Position numbers and translations under genes: made by a program. A DNA stretch of 64,000 nucleotides from Klebsiella pneumoniae (GTDB taxonomy: Bacteria; Pseudomonadota; Gammaproteobacteria; Eutrophobiales; Eutrophobiaceae): assembly GCA_945878555.1 (NCBI GenBank), contig CAMDWI010000012.1, positions 56,895 to 120,894 of the forward strand, read 5' to 3'. The notes beneath the pieces are model-generated. The model did no database searches. It saw only the letters and a program-made list of their open reading frames with translations, and was not told where the DNA came from. Below are positions 28,946 through 38,453 of the stretch, piece after piece; position 1 is the stretch's first letter, and each line of letters starts with the position of its first letter.

Positions 28946-29257
28946 ATGAAAGTGATAAATCAATTAGTAGTGACACTGTCATTGGCGGTCCCAATTACCC
29001 TGGTAGCCGCCGATGAACTGGTGATTCAAAATGACATCAATGGGTTAACCTTGGGCACAGCAGAATTCTCTCCGGATATGCATGAGGCGCTCAAGATATC
29101 GCCAATTGGATACGAACAGATAGAGATCGTTCCTCCCGGATATGATAAACCCGCCGTGAGTGACGCAAATACACGGAATACCGGTATTGGTCTACATAAT
29201 GTGAAGATACCGCTGTCTGGCGAAATTGTGGCCAGCGACGGGAAAATCATACCGTAA
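28946..29257 (+). CDS. Small exported protein of unknown function
   Basis: 103 residues with a signal peptide ending near TLVAADE and a strong AAAGGAGAAG ribosome site. The mature part contains two similar short strands (YEQIEIVPPGYDKP and others) and no Cys. I do not recognise it. It is followed by a terminator and so is transcribed alone, divergent from the LysR gene. Confidence 0.7.
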   Translation: MKVINQLVVTLSLAVPITLVAADELVIQNDINGLTLGTAEFSPDMHEALKISPIGYEQIEIVPPGYDKPAVSDANTRNTGIGLHNVKIPLSGEIVASDGKIIP

Positions 29258-29273
29258 CTGTTTACCCCCCCTC

Positions 29274-29299
29274 GACACATGGATGTGTCACCCTTTTTT
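29274..29299 (+). terminator. Rho-independent terminator with CATGGATG core
   Basis: GACACAT (29274-29280) and ATGTGTC (29283-29289) pair around GG, and a six-T run follows at about 29294-29299. Confidence 0.75.
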
Positions 29300-29352
29300 A
29301 TACGTACCCTATTTTCTGCCAGTTGCCGTTTGTGTGGCATAGAGCTGTTACA

Positions 29353-30354
29353 ATGCCGCGCATGGAACCGTCTGACACCTATAAAAATCTCTCGCCCGAT
29401 GAAATTCTCAATGTTATAGACCGGACGGGCTATCGCAGTGACGGGCGCATACTGGCCCTGAATAGCTATGAAAACCGGGTATATCAGATCGGTATTGAGG
29501 ATGCAAAACCAATCATCGCCAAGTTTTACCGCCCGGAACGCTGGACGGATGAGGCCATCCAGGAAGAACATGATTTCACACTGTTATTGGCAGGCTCTGA
29601 TATACCGGTCATTGCGCCGCTGACTGACCCCGAAGGCAAAACCTTGTTTCATATGGACGGATTCCGGTTTGCCCTTTACCCACGTGTTGGTGGCAGACCA
29701 CCCGAACTTGATAATCCCGATCACCTTACACAACTGGGCCGCACGCTCGCCCGCATCCATAATTTCGGCGAACTGAAACCGTTCGAACATCGCCCCGAAC
29801 TGACCATCCGCGCGTTTGGTATCGAACCGAGTGAATATGTGCTTGCCCATAATTTTGTCCCGGCCGATCTGATTGAATCCTACAGCACACTGGTCGCTGA
29901 TCTGTTGAAGCGGATCGAACGGGGATTTGCCCGGGCTGGCAAGGTGGACTATCTACGTCTGCACGGTGATTGCCACCATGGCAATATCCTGTGGAACAAC
30001 GATGCACCGTTCATCGTTGATTTTGATGATGCACGCATGGGACCGGCAGTACAGGATCTGTGGATGCTGTTATCCGGTGATCGTGAATACATGACGGCAC
30101 GGCTGTTTGATCTGATGGACGGCTATTGTGAGTTCAGGAGCTTCGAACCACGTGAACTCTATCTGATAGAACCGTTACGAACCTTGCGCATGATCCATTA
30201 TGCCGGCTGGATCGCCAGCCGCTGGGAAGACCCGGCCTTCCCGATGGCCTTCCCCTGGTTTAACAGCCAACGCTACTGGGAGGACCATATCCTCAGTCTG
30301 CGCGAGCAGGCGGCCATGATGGACGAACCGGCACTGGACTGGGAGCCGGAATAA
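29353..30354 (+). CDS. srkA: Stress response kinase A (YihE/RdoA-type)
   Basis: About 333 residues of the aminoglycoside-phosphotransferase-like kinase fold. Markers: the N-terminal family region LNSYENRVYQIGIED, the catalytic loop LHGDCHHGNILW and the metal site VDFDDARMGPAVQDLWML. SrkA phosphorylates proteins and protects against envelope or oxidative stress death. The frame opens at 29323, but ATG 29353 (or 29362) fits better. It converges on the lexA-like gene. Confidence 0.9.
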   Translation: MPRMEPSDTYKNLSPDEILNVIDRTGYRSDGRILALNSYENRVYQIGIEDAKPIIAKFYRPERWTDEAIQEEHDFTLLLAGSDIPVIAPLTDPEGKTLFHMDGFRFALYPRVGGRPPELDNPDHLTQLGRTLARIHNFGELKPFEHRPELTIRAFGIEPSEYVLAHNFVPADLIESYSTLVADLLKRIERGFARAGKVDYLRLHGDCHHGNILWNNDAPFIVDFDDARMGPAVQDLWMLLSGDREYMTARLFDLMDGYCEFRSFEPRELYLIEPLRTLRMIHYAGWIASRWEDPAFPMAFPWFNSQRYWEDHILSLREQAAMMDEPALDWEPE

Positions 30355-30366
30355 ACGCGGGATTAT

Positions 30367-30960
30367 CTAGTAAACACGCACCTGTCCTACGACCACGCCC
30401 TGGATATGCACACGACGGGTCGGATAGATCATCGGTGCCAGGGCCGGATTGTCCGGCATCAGTTCGATGCGATCACCGTGGTGGCGCAATCGCTTCAAGG
30501 TCACCTCTGCATTGTCTATCAGCGCGACCACAATATCCCCGTCACTGGCCTTCTCTGCCTTGCGGACGATGATCAGATCATCATCCAGAATACCGGCGTC
30601 TATCATTGAGTCACCCTTTACTCTGAGCACATAACGGTCCGGTCCGAGCAATAGCTCGGAGAAGTTGATTTCATCCTGCCCGGCAATCTTCTCTATTGGT
30701 TTCTTTGCCTGGATACGGCCCTGTAACGGCAGGATAGTCAGGCTCTTTTGAAGGTTCCGAGAAAGTGTGACAGCACGCCAGCCCCGCCCTTTCCGGGCCA
30801 GATATTTTTTGCCAATCAGTGATTGTACATAACGGTGCAAGGTACCTCGGGAGCTAATCTCGAGTGCATCACCCATTTGTGCCAGCGTGGGACTGTGTCC
30901 CTCTCGTGCAATATAAGCTGTAATGAATTTCAATAGCCTTTCTTCGAGTCGGGTAAGCAT
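30367..30960 (-). CDS. lexA: LexA-like SOS repressor with altered cleavage site
   Basis: 197 residues from ATG 30960, which has GGAG 6 bases upstream. The winged helix N-terminus has GHSPTLAQMGDALEISSRG; the peptidase domain has the catalytic Ser in VKGDSMIDAGI and Lys in NAEVTLKRLRHH. The usual Ala-Gly scissile bond in the loop is replaced: LQGRIQAKKPIEKI has Ala-Lys there. It may still cleave, cleave slowly, or be a LexA paralogue. It is most likely autoregulated through the repeats upstream. Confidence 0.85.
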   Translation of the reverse strand: MLTRLEERLLKFITAYIAREGHSPTLAQMGDALEISSRGTLHRYVQSLIGKKYLARKGRGWRAVTLSRNLQKSLTILPLQGRIQAKKPIEKIAGQDEINFSELLLGPDRYVLRVKGDSMIDAGILDDDLIIVRKAEKASDGDIVVALIDNAEVTLKRLRHHGDRIELMPDNPALAPMIYPTRRVHIQGVVVGQVRVY

Positions 30961-30975
30961 AGTATTCTCCATATA

Positions 30976-31010
30976 TTCTCTTTCAAGAATAGAGAACTTA
31001 AAGAGAACTT
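30976..31010. promoter_or_regulatory. Atypical LexA-operator candidate
   Basis: TTCTCT-N9-AGAGAA (30976-30996) is an inverted repeat, and AGAGAACTT recurs directly at 30991-30999 and 31002-31010. All lie within 50 bases upstream of the lexA-like start. They do not match the CTGT-N8-ACAG box of Escherichia coli; a non-canonical operator fits the divergent recognition helix of this LexA. Confidence 0.5.
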
Positions 31011-31089
31011 GCAATTGGCGAGTATTTATATCGGCCTCCTACATCTTAGCTTCAGGCGGAGTAATTAACGTGATGCTGGAAAATCCTGG

Positions 31090-31133
31090 TTGACAATATA
31101 CCCTCCCGGGGTATTATACCCCCCATAGGTATA
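31090..31133 (+). promoter_or_regulatory. Promoter with two tandem CsoR-type operators
   Basis: A -35 TTGACA (31090-31095) and a -10 TATTAT (31112-31117) are 16 bases apart. The operator ATACCC-N5-GGGTAT (31098-31114) lies between them and TATACC-N7-GGTATA (31115-31133) covers the start region. G/C-centred ATACCC palindromes of this kind bind copper-responsive CsoR repressors, giving derepression by Cu(I). Binding here is inferred. Confidence 0.75.
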
Positions 31134-31150
31134 TTGAATGAGGCCATAAA

Positions 31151-31423
31151 ATGAAACATCACCCGTCCCATACCGCACAGATCGCCAAACTGAATCGTGC
31201 TATAGGTCAGCTGGAGGCCGTGAGGCGCATGATCGAAGAGAGAAAGTACTGTGTCGATATCATGACCCAGCTCCGCGCCGCACGCAGCGCGATAAAAAAT
31301 GTCGAGCTGGGCGTGCTGGAGACACATATGCACGCCTGTCTTACAAACGCCTGCCACGCTGAACCGGAAGGGCGTGATACCCATGTAAATGAAATCATGA
31401 CCTTGCTGAAGAAATACGACTAG
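31151..31423 (+). CDS. csoR: CsoR-family copper-sensing repressor
   Basis: 90-residue all-helical repressor. Cu(I) ligands of the family are present: Cys in RKYCVDIM, then His and Cys in LETHMHACL. The first-helix motif [17 protein letters not shown] is typical of the CsoR/FrmR family. GAGG lies upstream of ATG. It precedes the CopA-type ATPase by 8 bases and is thus in one operon with it, behind two matching operators. Confidence 0.9.
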   Translation: MKHHPSHTAQIAKLNRAIGQLEAVRRMIEERKYCVDIMTQLRAARSAIKNVELGVLETHMHACLTNACHAEPEGRDTHVNEIMTLLKKYD

Positions 31424-31431
31424 GGAGAAAG

Positions 31432-34128
31432 ATGATGAATGAACATAAACAAGAATCTGCCCACAGTTGTTGTGGCACCGCCGAAAATATAATTACTGAA
31501 ATCAAGGTTGCCAGCCCGACAAGCGGAAGCAGTTGCTGTGGCAGCAATGAACAAAAGGAGATTGAAATCAAACCTCCCGTGGAGACTAAAACAGGGAGTT
31601 GTTGCGGAACCACTGCCGCGAAACCTGTCGCAATCATGCCCGTTGTAATGGCGCATGATTGCTGCGGCAGTAACAAAAACAGTGCAGCAACATCTTTGGC
31701 TGAAAAAACTTCTGTAACAGATAAATCACCATCGTGTCATACACAAACGTCAGACACGCTGGCACCTGTCATCGCAGAGGAAGCGGATATCTATACCTGC
31801 CCGATGCACCCGGAAGTAACCCAGGTAGGCCCCGGCAGATGTCCAATCTGCGGGATGTTTCTTCAGCCCGCATCAGCAAAGGAAAATACATCAGACCACA
31901 CATCTCATGGGACTGTCCATGCGCAACCGGCCGCTACCGTGCCGGCGATGGCCTCCTGTTGTCATGGTCATGCAGCAAAAGCTGAACTACCAAAACAGAT
32001 TACCCCACAGATGATGGAGGCAATCTATACCTGTCCGATGCACCCGGAGGTCAGGCAAAAAGGACCGGGCAGTTGTCCACTCTGCGGAATGGCACTCGAA
32101 CCTGAAATGATCAGCGTCGATGAAGGCGAAAATCCCGAATTGACTGACTTTCGCCGCCGGTTCCAGATCGGTCTCGCCCTGACCTTGCCAGTTTTTGTGC
32201 TGGAAATGGGCGGACACCTGTTCGGCATGAATCACCTGATCAGCGGGACTGTCTCGAACTGGATCCAGCTGCTGCTGGCCACGCCGGTCATTGCCTGGGC
32301 CGGGTTTCCGTTCCTGCAACGCGGTTGGCAATCAATACACACACGCGCATTTAATATGTTTACCCTGATTGCGATGGGTACCGGTGTCGCGTGGATTTAC
32401 AGCGTCATTGCCACACTGGCACCGTCGATATTTCCCGTCTCGTTCCGGATGATGGACGGTAGTGTACCTGTTTATTTCGAGGCGGCCGCCGTCATTGTCG
32501 TGCTTGTCCTGCTCGGGCAAATCCTGGAGTTGAAAGCACGCGAGCGTACGGGCGGTGCAATCAAGGCGTTATTGGGATTGACCCCGAAGACCGCTCGCCG
32601 TTTGACAGATCATGGTGAGGAAGAAATTGGTATCGAGCAGATTATGCCGGGTGAGCGTCTGCGTATCCGTCCCGGTGAGAAGATACCGGTAGATGGTGTC
32701 GTACTGGAGGGTAGCAGCCATATTGATGAAGCGATGGTTACTGGCGAACCGATGCCCGTTCACAGACTTGCAGGTGACAAGGTCATCGCGGGTACGGTAA
32801 ATGGTAACGGCAGTCTGGTCATCCGTGCAGACAAGGTCGGCGCAGCCACGTTGCTGGCACAGATAGTCCAGATGGTCGCCAGTGCACAACGCAGTCGTGC
32901 ACCGATCCAGCGTTTGGCAGATACCGTCTCGGGCTGGTTTGTGCCGACGGTTGTCGGCGTCGCTATCATCGCCTTCATCAGCTGGGCTGTGTTTGCACAG
33001 TCACAGGGCTTCAGTTATGGGCTGATAGCGGCCGTCAGCGTGCTCATCATCGCCTGCCCCTGTGCACTGGGACTTGCCACACCGATGTCGATTATGGTCG
33101 GCGTCGGACGTGGGGCACGCGCCGGTGTATTGATCAAGAATGCCGAGGCTCTTGAGATTCTGGAGAAGGTCAATACTCTCGTGATCGACAAGACCGGTAC
33201 GCTGACCGAGGGTCGACCAGGCCTGATCCGTGTCACCGCTGAATCCGGTTATACCGAAGCGGATGTGCTGCGCTATTCTGCTGCGCTTGAACTCGGCAGC
33301 GAACACCCGCTGGGCGAGGCTATCGTGCGCGCCGCCCGGGAGAAAGAGATCGACTTGCCCCGACCAAATGATTTCACGGCGTTAACCGGCAAAGGGGTAC
33401 AGGGCAACATAGAAGGCAAAACGGTGGCTCTGGGCAATGCCAGCCTGATGCAGCAGTTAAATGTTGACGTCAGCGCGTTGACAAAGACGGCTGATCAGTT
33501 GCGCAGCGAGGGTGCAACCGCCATGTTTGTTGCTATCAACCGGCAGGCAGCCGGTGTCATCGCCGTCGCCGACCCGATCAAGGCCTCCACGGCACAGGCG
33601 TTAACAGACCTGCACAAGGCGGGCATCCGCATCGTCATGCTGACCGGTGATAATGTGACCACCGCCAATGCCGTTGCGCGTAAACTTGGCATTGATGAAG
33701 TACATGCCGATGTATTGCCGGCAGACAAACACCGGATCGTAATGCAGCTACGCGAGAAAGGCGCAATCGTGGCGATGGCCGGTGATGGCATCAACGACGC
33801 CCCGGCACTGGCGGCGGCCCATGTCGGTATCGCCATGGGTACCGGGACTGATGTGGCGATGGAGAGTGCGGGTGTGACCCTGTTACGTGGCGACCTCGGC
33901 GGAATCATGTCCGCCATCCGCTTGTCACGGGCGGTCATGCGTAACATACGCCAGAACTTGTTCTTTGCCTTCTTCTATAATGCCGCCGGGGTACCGATTG
34001 CAGCAGGAATCCTGTATCCGTTCCTGGGGATATTACTGTCGCCGGTCTTTGCCGCGGCGGCGATGTCACTCAGCTCGGTCAGCGTCGTGACGAACGCGCT
34101 CAGGCTGAACCTGCAAAAACTGGACTGA
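31432..34128 (+). CDS. copA: Cu(I)-exporting P1B ATPase with CCG-repeat N-terminus
   Basis: 898 residues. The P1B-1 type is shown by the transmembrane motif [14 protein letters not shown], the phosphorylation site [11 protein letters not shown], the SEHPLGEAI motif and [10 protein letters not shown]. The N-terminal ~115 residues are unusual: four SCCG or DCCG motifs spaced about 22-26 residues (near residues 12, 34, 57 and 75), then Cys/His residues. Two CPMHPEV...CP-CGM domains follow (near residues 122-142 and 202-221), separated by SCCHGHA. No ferredoxin-like GMTCxxC domain is seen. Operon with csoR; likely Cu(I) efflux from the cytoplasm. Confidence 0.92.
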   Translation: MMNEHKQESAHSCCGTAENIITEIKVASPTSGSSCCGSNEQKEIEIKPPVETKTGSCCGTTAAKPVAIMPVVMAHDCCGSNKNSAATSLAEKTSVTDKSPSCHTQTSDTLAPVIAEEADIYTCPMHPEVTQVGPGRCPICGMFLQPASAKENTSDHTSHGTVHAQPAATVPAMASCCHGHAAKAELPKQITPQMMEAIYTCPMHPEVRQKGPGSCPLCGMALEPEMISVDEGENPELTDFRRRFQIGLALTLPVFVLEMGGHLFGMNHLISGTVSNWIQLLLATPVIAWAGFPFLQRGWQSIHTRAFNMFTLIAMGTGVAWIYSVIATLAPSIFPVSFRMMDGSVPVYFEAAAVIVVLVLLGQILELKARERTGGAIKALLGLTPKTARRLTDHGEEEIGIEQIMPGERLRIRPGEKIPVDGVVLEGSSHIDEAMVTGEPMPVHRLAGDKVIAGTVNGNGSLVIRADKVGAATLLAQIVQMVASAQRSRAPIQRLADTVSGWFVPTVVGVAIIAFISWAVFAQSQGFSYGLIAAVSVLIIACPCALGLATPMSIMVGVGRGARAGVLIKNAEALEILEKVNTLVIDKTGTLTEGRPGLIRVTAESGYTEADVLRYSAALELGSEHPLGEAIVRAAREKEIDLPRPNDFTALTGKGVQGNIEGKTVALGNASLMQQLNVDVSALTKTADQLRSEGATAMFVAINRQAAGVIAVADPIKASTAQALTDLHKAGIRIVMLTGDNVTTANAVARKLGIDEVHADVLPADKHRIVMQLREKGAIVAMAGDGINDAPALAAAHVGIAMGTGTDVAMESAGVTLLRGDLGGIMSAIRLSRAVMRNIRQNLFFAFFYNAAGVPIAAGILYPFLGILLSPVFAAAAMSLSSVSVVTNALRLNLQKLD

Positions 34129-34146
34129 ATTTCGTATCGGGATTGA

Positions 34147-34175
34147 CCTTACGCGGGCACCCGCGTAAGGTTTTC
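34147..34175 (+). terminator. Rho-independent terminator after copA
   Basis: CCTTACGCGGG (34147-34157) pairs with CCCGCGTAAGG (34160-34170), followed by TTTTCT. The very stable stem ends the csoR-copA operon. Confidence 0.85.
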
Positions 34176-34204
34176 TCAGACACTGACAACAGCGGAGTAT
34201 CCTG

Positions 34205-35098
34205 ATGATGACTATGAAGAATTGCCACCTGAAACAACTGTTAGGCCTGTTACTGGTTTTGTTCGCAATCTCCCCGGCGCTGGATGCCCAGACCGTTCCC
34301 GCCAGCGGTATCGCTGAAGTGAACGGCACACGCCTTTATTATGAGGTCGCGGGTAGCGGTCAGCCCCTGGTCCTGGTCCACGGTGGTGCCGTAGACAGCC
34401 GGGCCTTTGATGATCAGTTCGCCGAATTTGCAAAACATTACAAGGTTGTTCGATATGACCTGCGCGGCACCGGTAAATCGGGGGATCGTGACAAACCGTT
34501 CTCGAATACGGATGACCTGTACGGCCTTTTGCAATATCTCGGTATAGAGTCGGCCTATATGCTCGGCATATCGCGCGGCGGTGGCTTTGTTTATGATTTC
34601 GCACTGGAACGACCGGACATGGTCAAGGCACTGATCCTGGTCTCGTCGAACCTGAGTGCCGGCGTCCCTGCCTACGAGGCGATGTTTGAGCGTGCCACCG
34701 AGGCGGGCAAACAATCGGGTGCAGCGGAAGCCGCGAAGGTCTGGGCTTATGATCCCTATCAGGGTCCGCAACGCGAGCAGGCACGACCGAAGGTACTTGC
34801 AATTATTCAGGACAACATTGCCCGCTTCCGCTACTTCGATGGGTATGAACCTGTGGCACAATTGTCGGCGTCTGATGTCCCACGCGCCGACCGACTTGCT
34901 GAAATCAAGGTGCCGACATTGGTTATCGCTGGTGCACACGATAATATCGACGCCCGGAATAATTACAAACGCTGGGCGGAAGGTATACCCGGTGCAGAGA
35001 TGGTGATATTTCCGGACTCAGGGCATCTCGTCAATATCGATCAACCGGAGGACTTCAACAGGACCGTGCTGGAATTTCTCGGTAAACTGGAAAAATAA
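34205..35098 (+). CDS. Exported alpha/beta hydrolase
   Basis: 297 residues with a signal peptide (cleavage near DAQT). The hydrolase fold shows the oxyanion loop LVHGGAVDS, the nucleophile elbow GISRGGG (Ser), an acid near VIAGAHDNIDARN and the catalytic His in PDSGHLVNID. Substrate unknown; a periplasmic esterase-type activity is likely. GGAG lies 8 bases before the first of two adjacent ATG codons. It is followed by the RcnB-like gene and msrB on the same strand. Confidence 0.85.
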   Translation: MMTMKNCHLKQLLGLLLVLFAISPALDAQTVPASGIAEVNGTRLYYEVAGSGQPLVLVHGGAVDSRAFDDQFAEFAKHYKVVRYDLRGTGKSGDRDKPFSNTDDLYGLLQYLGIESAYMLGISRGGGFVYDFALERPDMVKALILVSSNLSAGVPAYEAMFERATEAGKQSGAAEAAKVWAYDPYQGPQREQARPKVLAIIQDNIARFRYFDGYEPVAQLSASDVPRADRLAEIKVPTLVIAGAHDNIDARNNYKRWAEGIPGAEMVIFPDSGHLVNIDQPEDFNRTVLEFLGKLEK

Positions 35099-35113
35099 AC
35101 AGGAGTAAACAAC

Positions 35114-35590
35114 GTGCAGAAGTACATACATTATGTCATCACAGTTATTCTTCTATTTTGCACCGGATTGTCCATGGCAACTGAACCCACCACCAATGCG
35201 GCAACAGCCACGACCGGTGTGGAAGGTTTCACTGCGCTGGAACGCGGATTGATCAAACGCTATTTTGATGGTGAAACAGAACCGCTTGGACGCTCCGGCA
35301 TCGTGTTCAACAAGGTCACTCTCGAAAAAAAGAAGGAACAGGCCTTCCCCGGCGGTATGCCGAAAAAAGAGTTACCCCCTGATCTGGCGGCGCAATTACA
35401 ACGTAACAACACCTTCCCGCCCGGACTGGCCAAACGCGCACTGCCAGCGATGCTGGAAAAGCAATTGCCTCCGGTGCCCGCCGGTTATGAACGATCCCAG
35501 CTGGATGATCTGACCATAGTGCTGATTGAAACAGAGACGCAACGTATCGTCGATATGATTACCGGTATCGTCGTCAAGGCGAAACCATAA
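35114..35590 (+). CDS. RcnB/CigR-like exported protein
   Basis: 158 residues starting at GTG with AGGAG 8 bases upstream. It has a signal peptide ending at LSMATE. The mature protein has Pro-rich repeats [27 protein letters not shown] and [13 protein letters not shown], the pattern of RcnB/CigR-family periplasmic proteins. The C-terminus has the typical [18 protein letters not shown] strand. Role unknown; family members affect envelope or metal homeostasis. It overlaps the msrB start by 1 base. Confidence 0.75.
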   Translation: MQKYIHYVITVILLFCTGLSMATEPTTNAATATTGVEGFTALERGLIKRYFDGETEPLGRSGIVFNKVTLEKKKEQAFPGGMPKKELPPDLAAQLQRNNTFPPGLAKRALPAMLEKQLPPVPAGYERSQLDDLTIVLIETETQRIVDMITGIVVKAKP

Positions 35591-36000
35591 TGGCCTCTGA
35601 CAAGACTGCAAAATCCGAGACCGAGTGGCAGGCCGAGCTGTCGCCGGAGCAGTTTTATATCTGCCGTCAAAAGGGCACCGAGCGTGCGTTTACCGGTGAA
35701 TACTACAAGACCAAAGACAAGGGTACCTATCACTGCTCGTGTTGCGGGAAGGCCCTGTTTGATTCAGACACCAAGTATGATTCCGGATCAGGCTGGCCCA
35801 GTTTTTATGCCCCGATAAAAGAGGATGCCATAAAGGAAGAAACGGATTCCAGCCATGGTATGCGCCGCGTGGAAGTATTGTGCAGCGAATGTAATGCCCA
35901 CCTCGGACATGTGTTTGAAGACGGCCCGCAACCGACAGGACTGCGTTATTGCATTAACTCCGTTTCACTGAAACTGGAAAAAAAGGACGGCGATAGTTAA
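35590..36000 (+). CDS. msrB: Peptide methionine-(R)-S-oxide reductase
   Basis: 136 residues. Zinc Cys pairs CSCC and CSEC, the active-site regions [10 protein letters not shown] and AHLGHVF, and the catalytic Cys in [10 protein letters not shown] are all present. It repairs oxidised methionine. No signal peptide is seen, so it is cytoplasmic. It converges with the cupin gene, overlapping by 4 bases. Confidence 0.95.
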   Translation: MASDKTAKSETEWQAELSPEQFYICRQKGTERAFTGEYYKTKDKGTYHCSCCGKALFDSDTKYDSGSGWPSFYAPIKEDAIKEETDSSHGMRRVEVLCSECNAHLGHVFEDGPQPTGLRYCINSVSLKLEKKDGDS

Positions 36001-36476
36001 CTGTATTCCGTGCCGTCCTTGTGGACAAACTTCCACTTGCCATCGACCAGCAGCGCCTTCAGATCATCATCAGGATACTCCACACTGTCACCCGCCGTGC
36101 GGTCACCGATCTCGATATAGATGACATCCTCCGTGGTTTCATTGCTGAAGCGGTGCGCATTACCGGTACCTGCCCGAAACCCTGCACACATGCCGGGCGC
36201 TAACGGCTGTTTGCCCTCGTCGGTATGCAAGGTCGGATGGCCCTGAACGATATAGACAAACTCGTCCTGTTTGCTGTGCGCATGACGCAGCGAGGACACC
36301 GCACCCGGTTTCAGCAACACATGGTTCACGCCGAAATTGCTCAGGCCAAACAAGTCACCCAACGGGCGTTTGTCACGCCCCGACATTAACATCGCAAACG
36401 GTGCCGGATACACAGAGGGTCGGGTCCGTAAAGGTGCCTCGGCGGCGATAAGTGCTACAGGATATTTATCTGACAT
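35997..36476 (-). CDS. Cupin-domain protein
   Basis: 159 residues. Cupin motif 1 appears as [19 protein letters not shown] and motif 2 as [10 protein letters not shown], with metal-binding His, Glu and His. No further assignment is possible. It is encoded opposite msrB, with tail-to-tail overlap. Confidence 0.8.
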   Translation of the reverse strand: MSDKYPVALIAAEAPLRTRPSVYPAPFAMLMSGRDKRPLGDLFGLSNFGVNHVLLKPGAVSSLRHAHSKQDEFVYIVQGHPTLHTDEGKQPLAPGMCAGFRAGTGNAHRFSNETTEDVIYIEIGDRTAGDSVEYPDDDLKALLVDGKWKFVHKDGTEYS

Positions 36477-36635
36477 GGCTTCCTCGCAACAGTTGAAAAG
36501 ATGCGAACGTGAGTATAGTCCCGACCGTTCAATACTGTCTATCTACCAGGTACAACCGTCTGTTTAACGGACTTCTTCAGTATTTGTCATTTTCAGTCTA
36601 TGATCCTTGCCTATCCAATAATCAGGAAGAAATCC

Positions 36636-37703
36636 ATGATTGCTTGTACACCAGTCTACCGGAGCCTGACAGCACTGTTGGCGGCACTTACACTCCATTC
36701 CCTACCTGTATCTGCACAGGACATTGCACCCATGACGACATCAAAGATCATCATCGCCCATCGCGGCGCCTCCGGTTATGTCCCCGAACATACACTGGCG
36801 GCAAAAACACTCGCGCATGAAATGGGTGCAGACTATATCGAACAGGATGTGGTGCTCAGTCGGGACGATGTCCCGGTGGTCTTGCACGATCTTTATCTGG
36901 ACGCCGTCTCCAATGTCGCAGAGGCTTTCCCGGGACGCGCCCGGGAGGATGGCCGGTATTATGCTATCGACTTTGATGTCGCCGAGCTGAAATCACTGCA
37001 TTTGCACGAACGCACCGATCCCAAAACCGGTGAGGTAAAATATCCGGGGCGCCCCACCCGCTCACCTGCACACATGCATATCGCGACACTGGCCGAGGAA
37101 GTGGCTGTGATCCAGGGGCTGAACAAGAGCACCGGGCGAAATGCCGGGCTGTACGTCGAGATCAAGTCACCCGCCTGGCACCAACAACAGGGCAAGGACA
37201 TCAGCCCGGTGGTCCTAGCTGTGCTTGCCAAAGCCGGTTACACACAGCGGGCCGATCAGGTGATGGTGCAGTGTTTTGATCCACATGAACTGGAACGTAT
37301 CCGTACGGAACTGGGCAGTGATCTGAAGCTGGTACAATTGATTGGTGAAAACGACTGGAACGAGGCGGATACCGATTATGATCAGATGCGTACAGCGGAC
37401 GGCCTGGCAAAGATTGCCGGGTATGCCGATGGGATAGGCCCGGCAATCGATCATATAGTTGTTGCTGACCAGTCCGGCGCAATTACGATAACCGACCTGG
37501 TTGATCATGCCCATGCACTCGGTTTGCAGGTCCATCCCTATACCGTGCGCAAGGACGCCCTACCCGCCTATGTATCCGGTTTTGATGAATTGATGGAACT
37601 GCTATTCGAGCGTGCCGGTGTAGATGGCGTATTTACTGACTTCCCGGATCTGGCAGTTAGTTACCGTGACAAGATGGTGGAGGCTGTCCCCCTCCCCCGA
37701 TAA
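36636..37703 (+). CDS. glpQ: Periplasmic glycerophosphodiester phosphodiesterase
   Basis: About 355 residues with a signal peptide ending at PVSAQD. ATG 36636 follows AGGAAG; the frame opening at 36600 is less likely. Catalytic and metal residues are seen in IAHRGASGYVPEHT, EQDVVLSRDDVPVVLHD and YVEIKSP. It hydrolyses deacylated phospholipids to glycerol-3-phosphate and alcohol. Confidence 0.9.
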   Translation: MIACTPVYRSLTALLAALTLHSLPVSAQDIAPMTTSKIIIAHRGASGYVPEHTLAAKTLAHEMGADYIEQDVVLSRDDVPVVLHDLYLDAVSNVAEAFPGRAREDGRYYAIDFDVAELKSLHLHERTDPKTGEVKYPGRPTRSPAHMHIATLAEEVAVIQGLNKSTGRNAGLYVEIKSPAWHQQQGKDISPVVLAVLAKAGYTQRADQVMVQCFDPHELERIRTELGSDLKLVQLIGENDWNEADTDYDQMRTADGLAKIAGYADGIGPAIDHIVVADQSGAITITDLVDHAHALGLQVHPYTVRKDALPAYVSGFDELMELLFERAGVDGVFTDFPDLAVSYRDKMVEAVPLPR

Positions 37704-37746
37704 TTCCGGGTCCACTGCTGGTTTGATTGACATAAACCTTGGTTAA

Positions 37747-38013
37747 TCATTTTCTGTGTGCTTCCATATATATTCGCAACACGGCATTCATTCGGGTTTG
37801 ATATCCGCCACCTTGCTTTCGGAACCACTCCAGCACATCAGAATCAAGGCGCACGGTGATACTCGATTTGCCTGTCGGCATGCGTAGTACCGCTGATTTA
37901 AAGAAATCCGGATCGAGAGGCGGAATATCCGAAGTGTCAATATCAGTATCGGATTGAGCCTTAACTTTATGCCAATCGGTCTTTGATCGTTTTTTCGAAG
38001 ATTTTGCGTTCAT
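37747..38013 (-). CDS. brnA: BrnA-type antitoxin
   Basis: 88 residues. The C-terminal ribbon-helix-helix has SITVRLDSDVLEWFRKQGGGYQ (first 20 quoted as the core) and RMNAVLRIYM, the hallmark of BrnA antitoxins that bind BrnT and autoregulate. The start overlaps the brnT end by 47 bases. Confidence 0.88.
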   Translation of the reverse strand: MNAKSSKKRSKTDWHKVKAQSDTDIDTSDIPPLDPDFFKSAVLRMPTGKSSITVRLDSDVLEWFRKQGGGYQTRMNAVLRIYMEAHRK

Positions 38014-38257
38014 GAGTAAGTGCTTTTCTTAAAGAGATGATTCGGACAGTTTGTCCATTGTTACGTTCGGTGAATGCAACGACGGCACAGACAGTTTCAA
38101 TAATTCCGACACCAATCCATCGCGATTCTTCATATTCAGTCCGTGTATCAAGGTGAACTAACATAGGTCCTTCAAACAGAATCGGGGCATCACGAAAATC
38201 AAGTCCGTGTTTGCGAAGATTCTCCTTTCTCTTCTTTTCGTCCCATTCAATATCCAT
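37967..38257 (-). CDS. brnT: BrnT-type ribonuclease toxin
   Basis: 96 residues. Family markers: IEWDEKKRKENLRKHGLDF at the N-terminus, EESRWIGVG in the middle and RIISLRKALTHERKIFE near the end. BrnT is a RelE-like ribonuclease neutralised by the downstream antitoxin. The pair looks intact and has an operator-like palindrome just upstream. It lies at the distal end of the cassette array. Confidence 0.88.
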   Translation of the reverse strand: MDIEWDEKKRKENLRKHGLDFRDAPILFEGPMLVHLDTRTEYEESRWIGVGIIETVCAVVAFTERNNGQTVRIISLRKALTHERKIFEKTIKDRLA

Positions 38258-38268
38258 ATGAATATATT

Positions 38269-38289
38269 GTAGTTACATTCTGTAACTAC
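38269..38289. promoter_or_regulatory. Palindromic operator upstream of brnTA
   Basis: GTAGTTACA (38269-38277) and TGTAACTAC (38281-38289) form a perfect 9-base inverted repeat 12 bases upstream of brnT. BrnA antitoxins autorepress through palindromes in this position. Confidence 0.65.
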
Positions 38290-38335
38290 TGCAATATCAG
38301 TTTTGATAAAACATTACGATATAGTTGATAGGCGC

Positions 38336-38449
38336 GTTGTAGGCACCCATCGAACGCCTACAACAAACAAAGGGAGTCAGAGTTGAATATCAGCGGGAAT
38401 GTGACTCTGGCCCTCGTTATCCTACAGGCTCAACGATTGGTTAGAAGGC
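38336..38449 (-). repeat. attC-like site a (end of array)
   Basis: R''-like GCCTTCTAAC at 38449-38440, a GGCCAGAGT/ACTCTGACT stem, and R'-like GTTGTAGGC at 38364-38356. The latter also pairs with GCCTACAAC at 38344-38336, forming a 9-base hairpin. Confidence 0.6.
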
Positions 38450-38453
38450 ATCT

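Noticed and set aside
30354..30367. Terminator between srkA and lexA
   Set aside because: The 12-base gap has no hairpin.
34250..34939. 229-residue frame antisense to the alpha/beta hydrolase
   Set aside because: Shadow frame; the plus strand has signal peptide and catalytic motifs.
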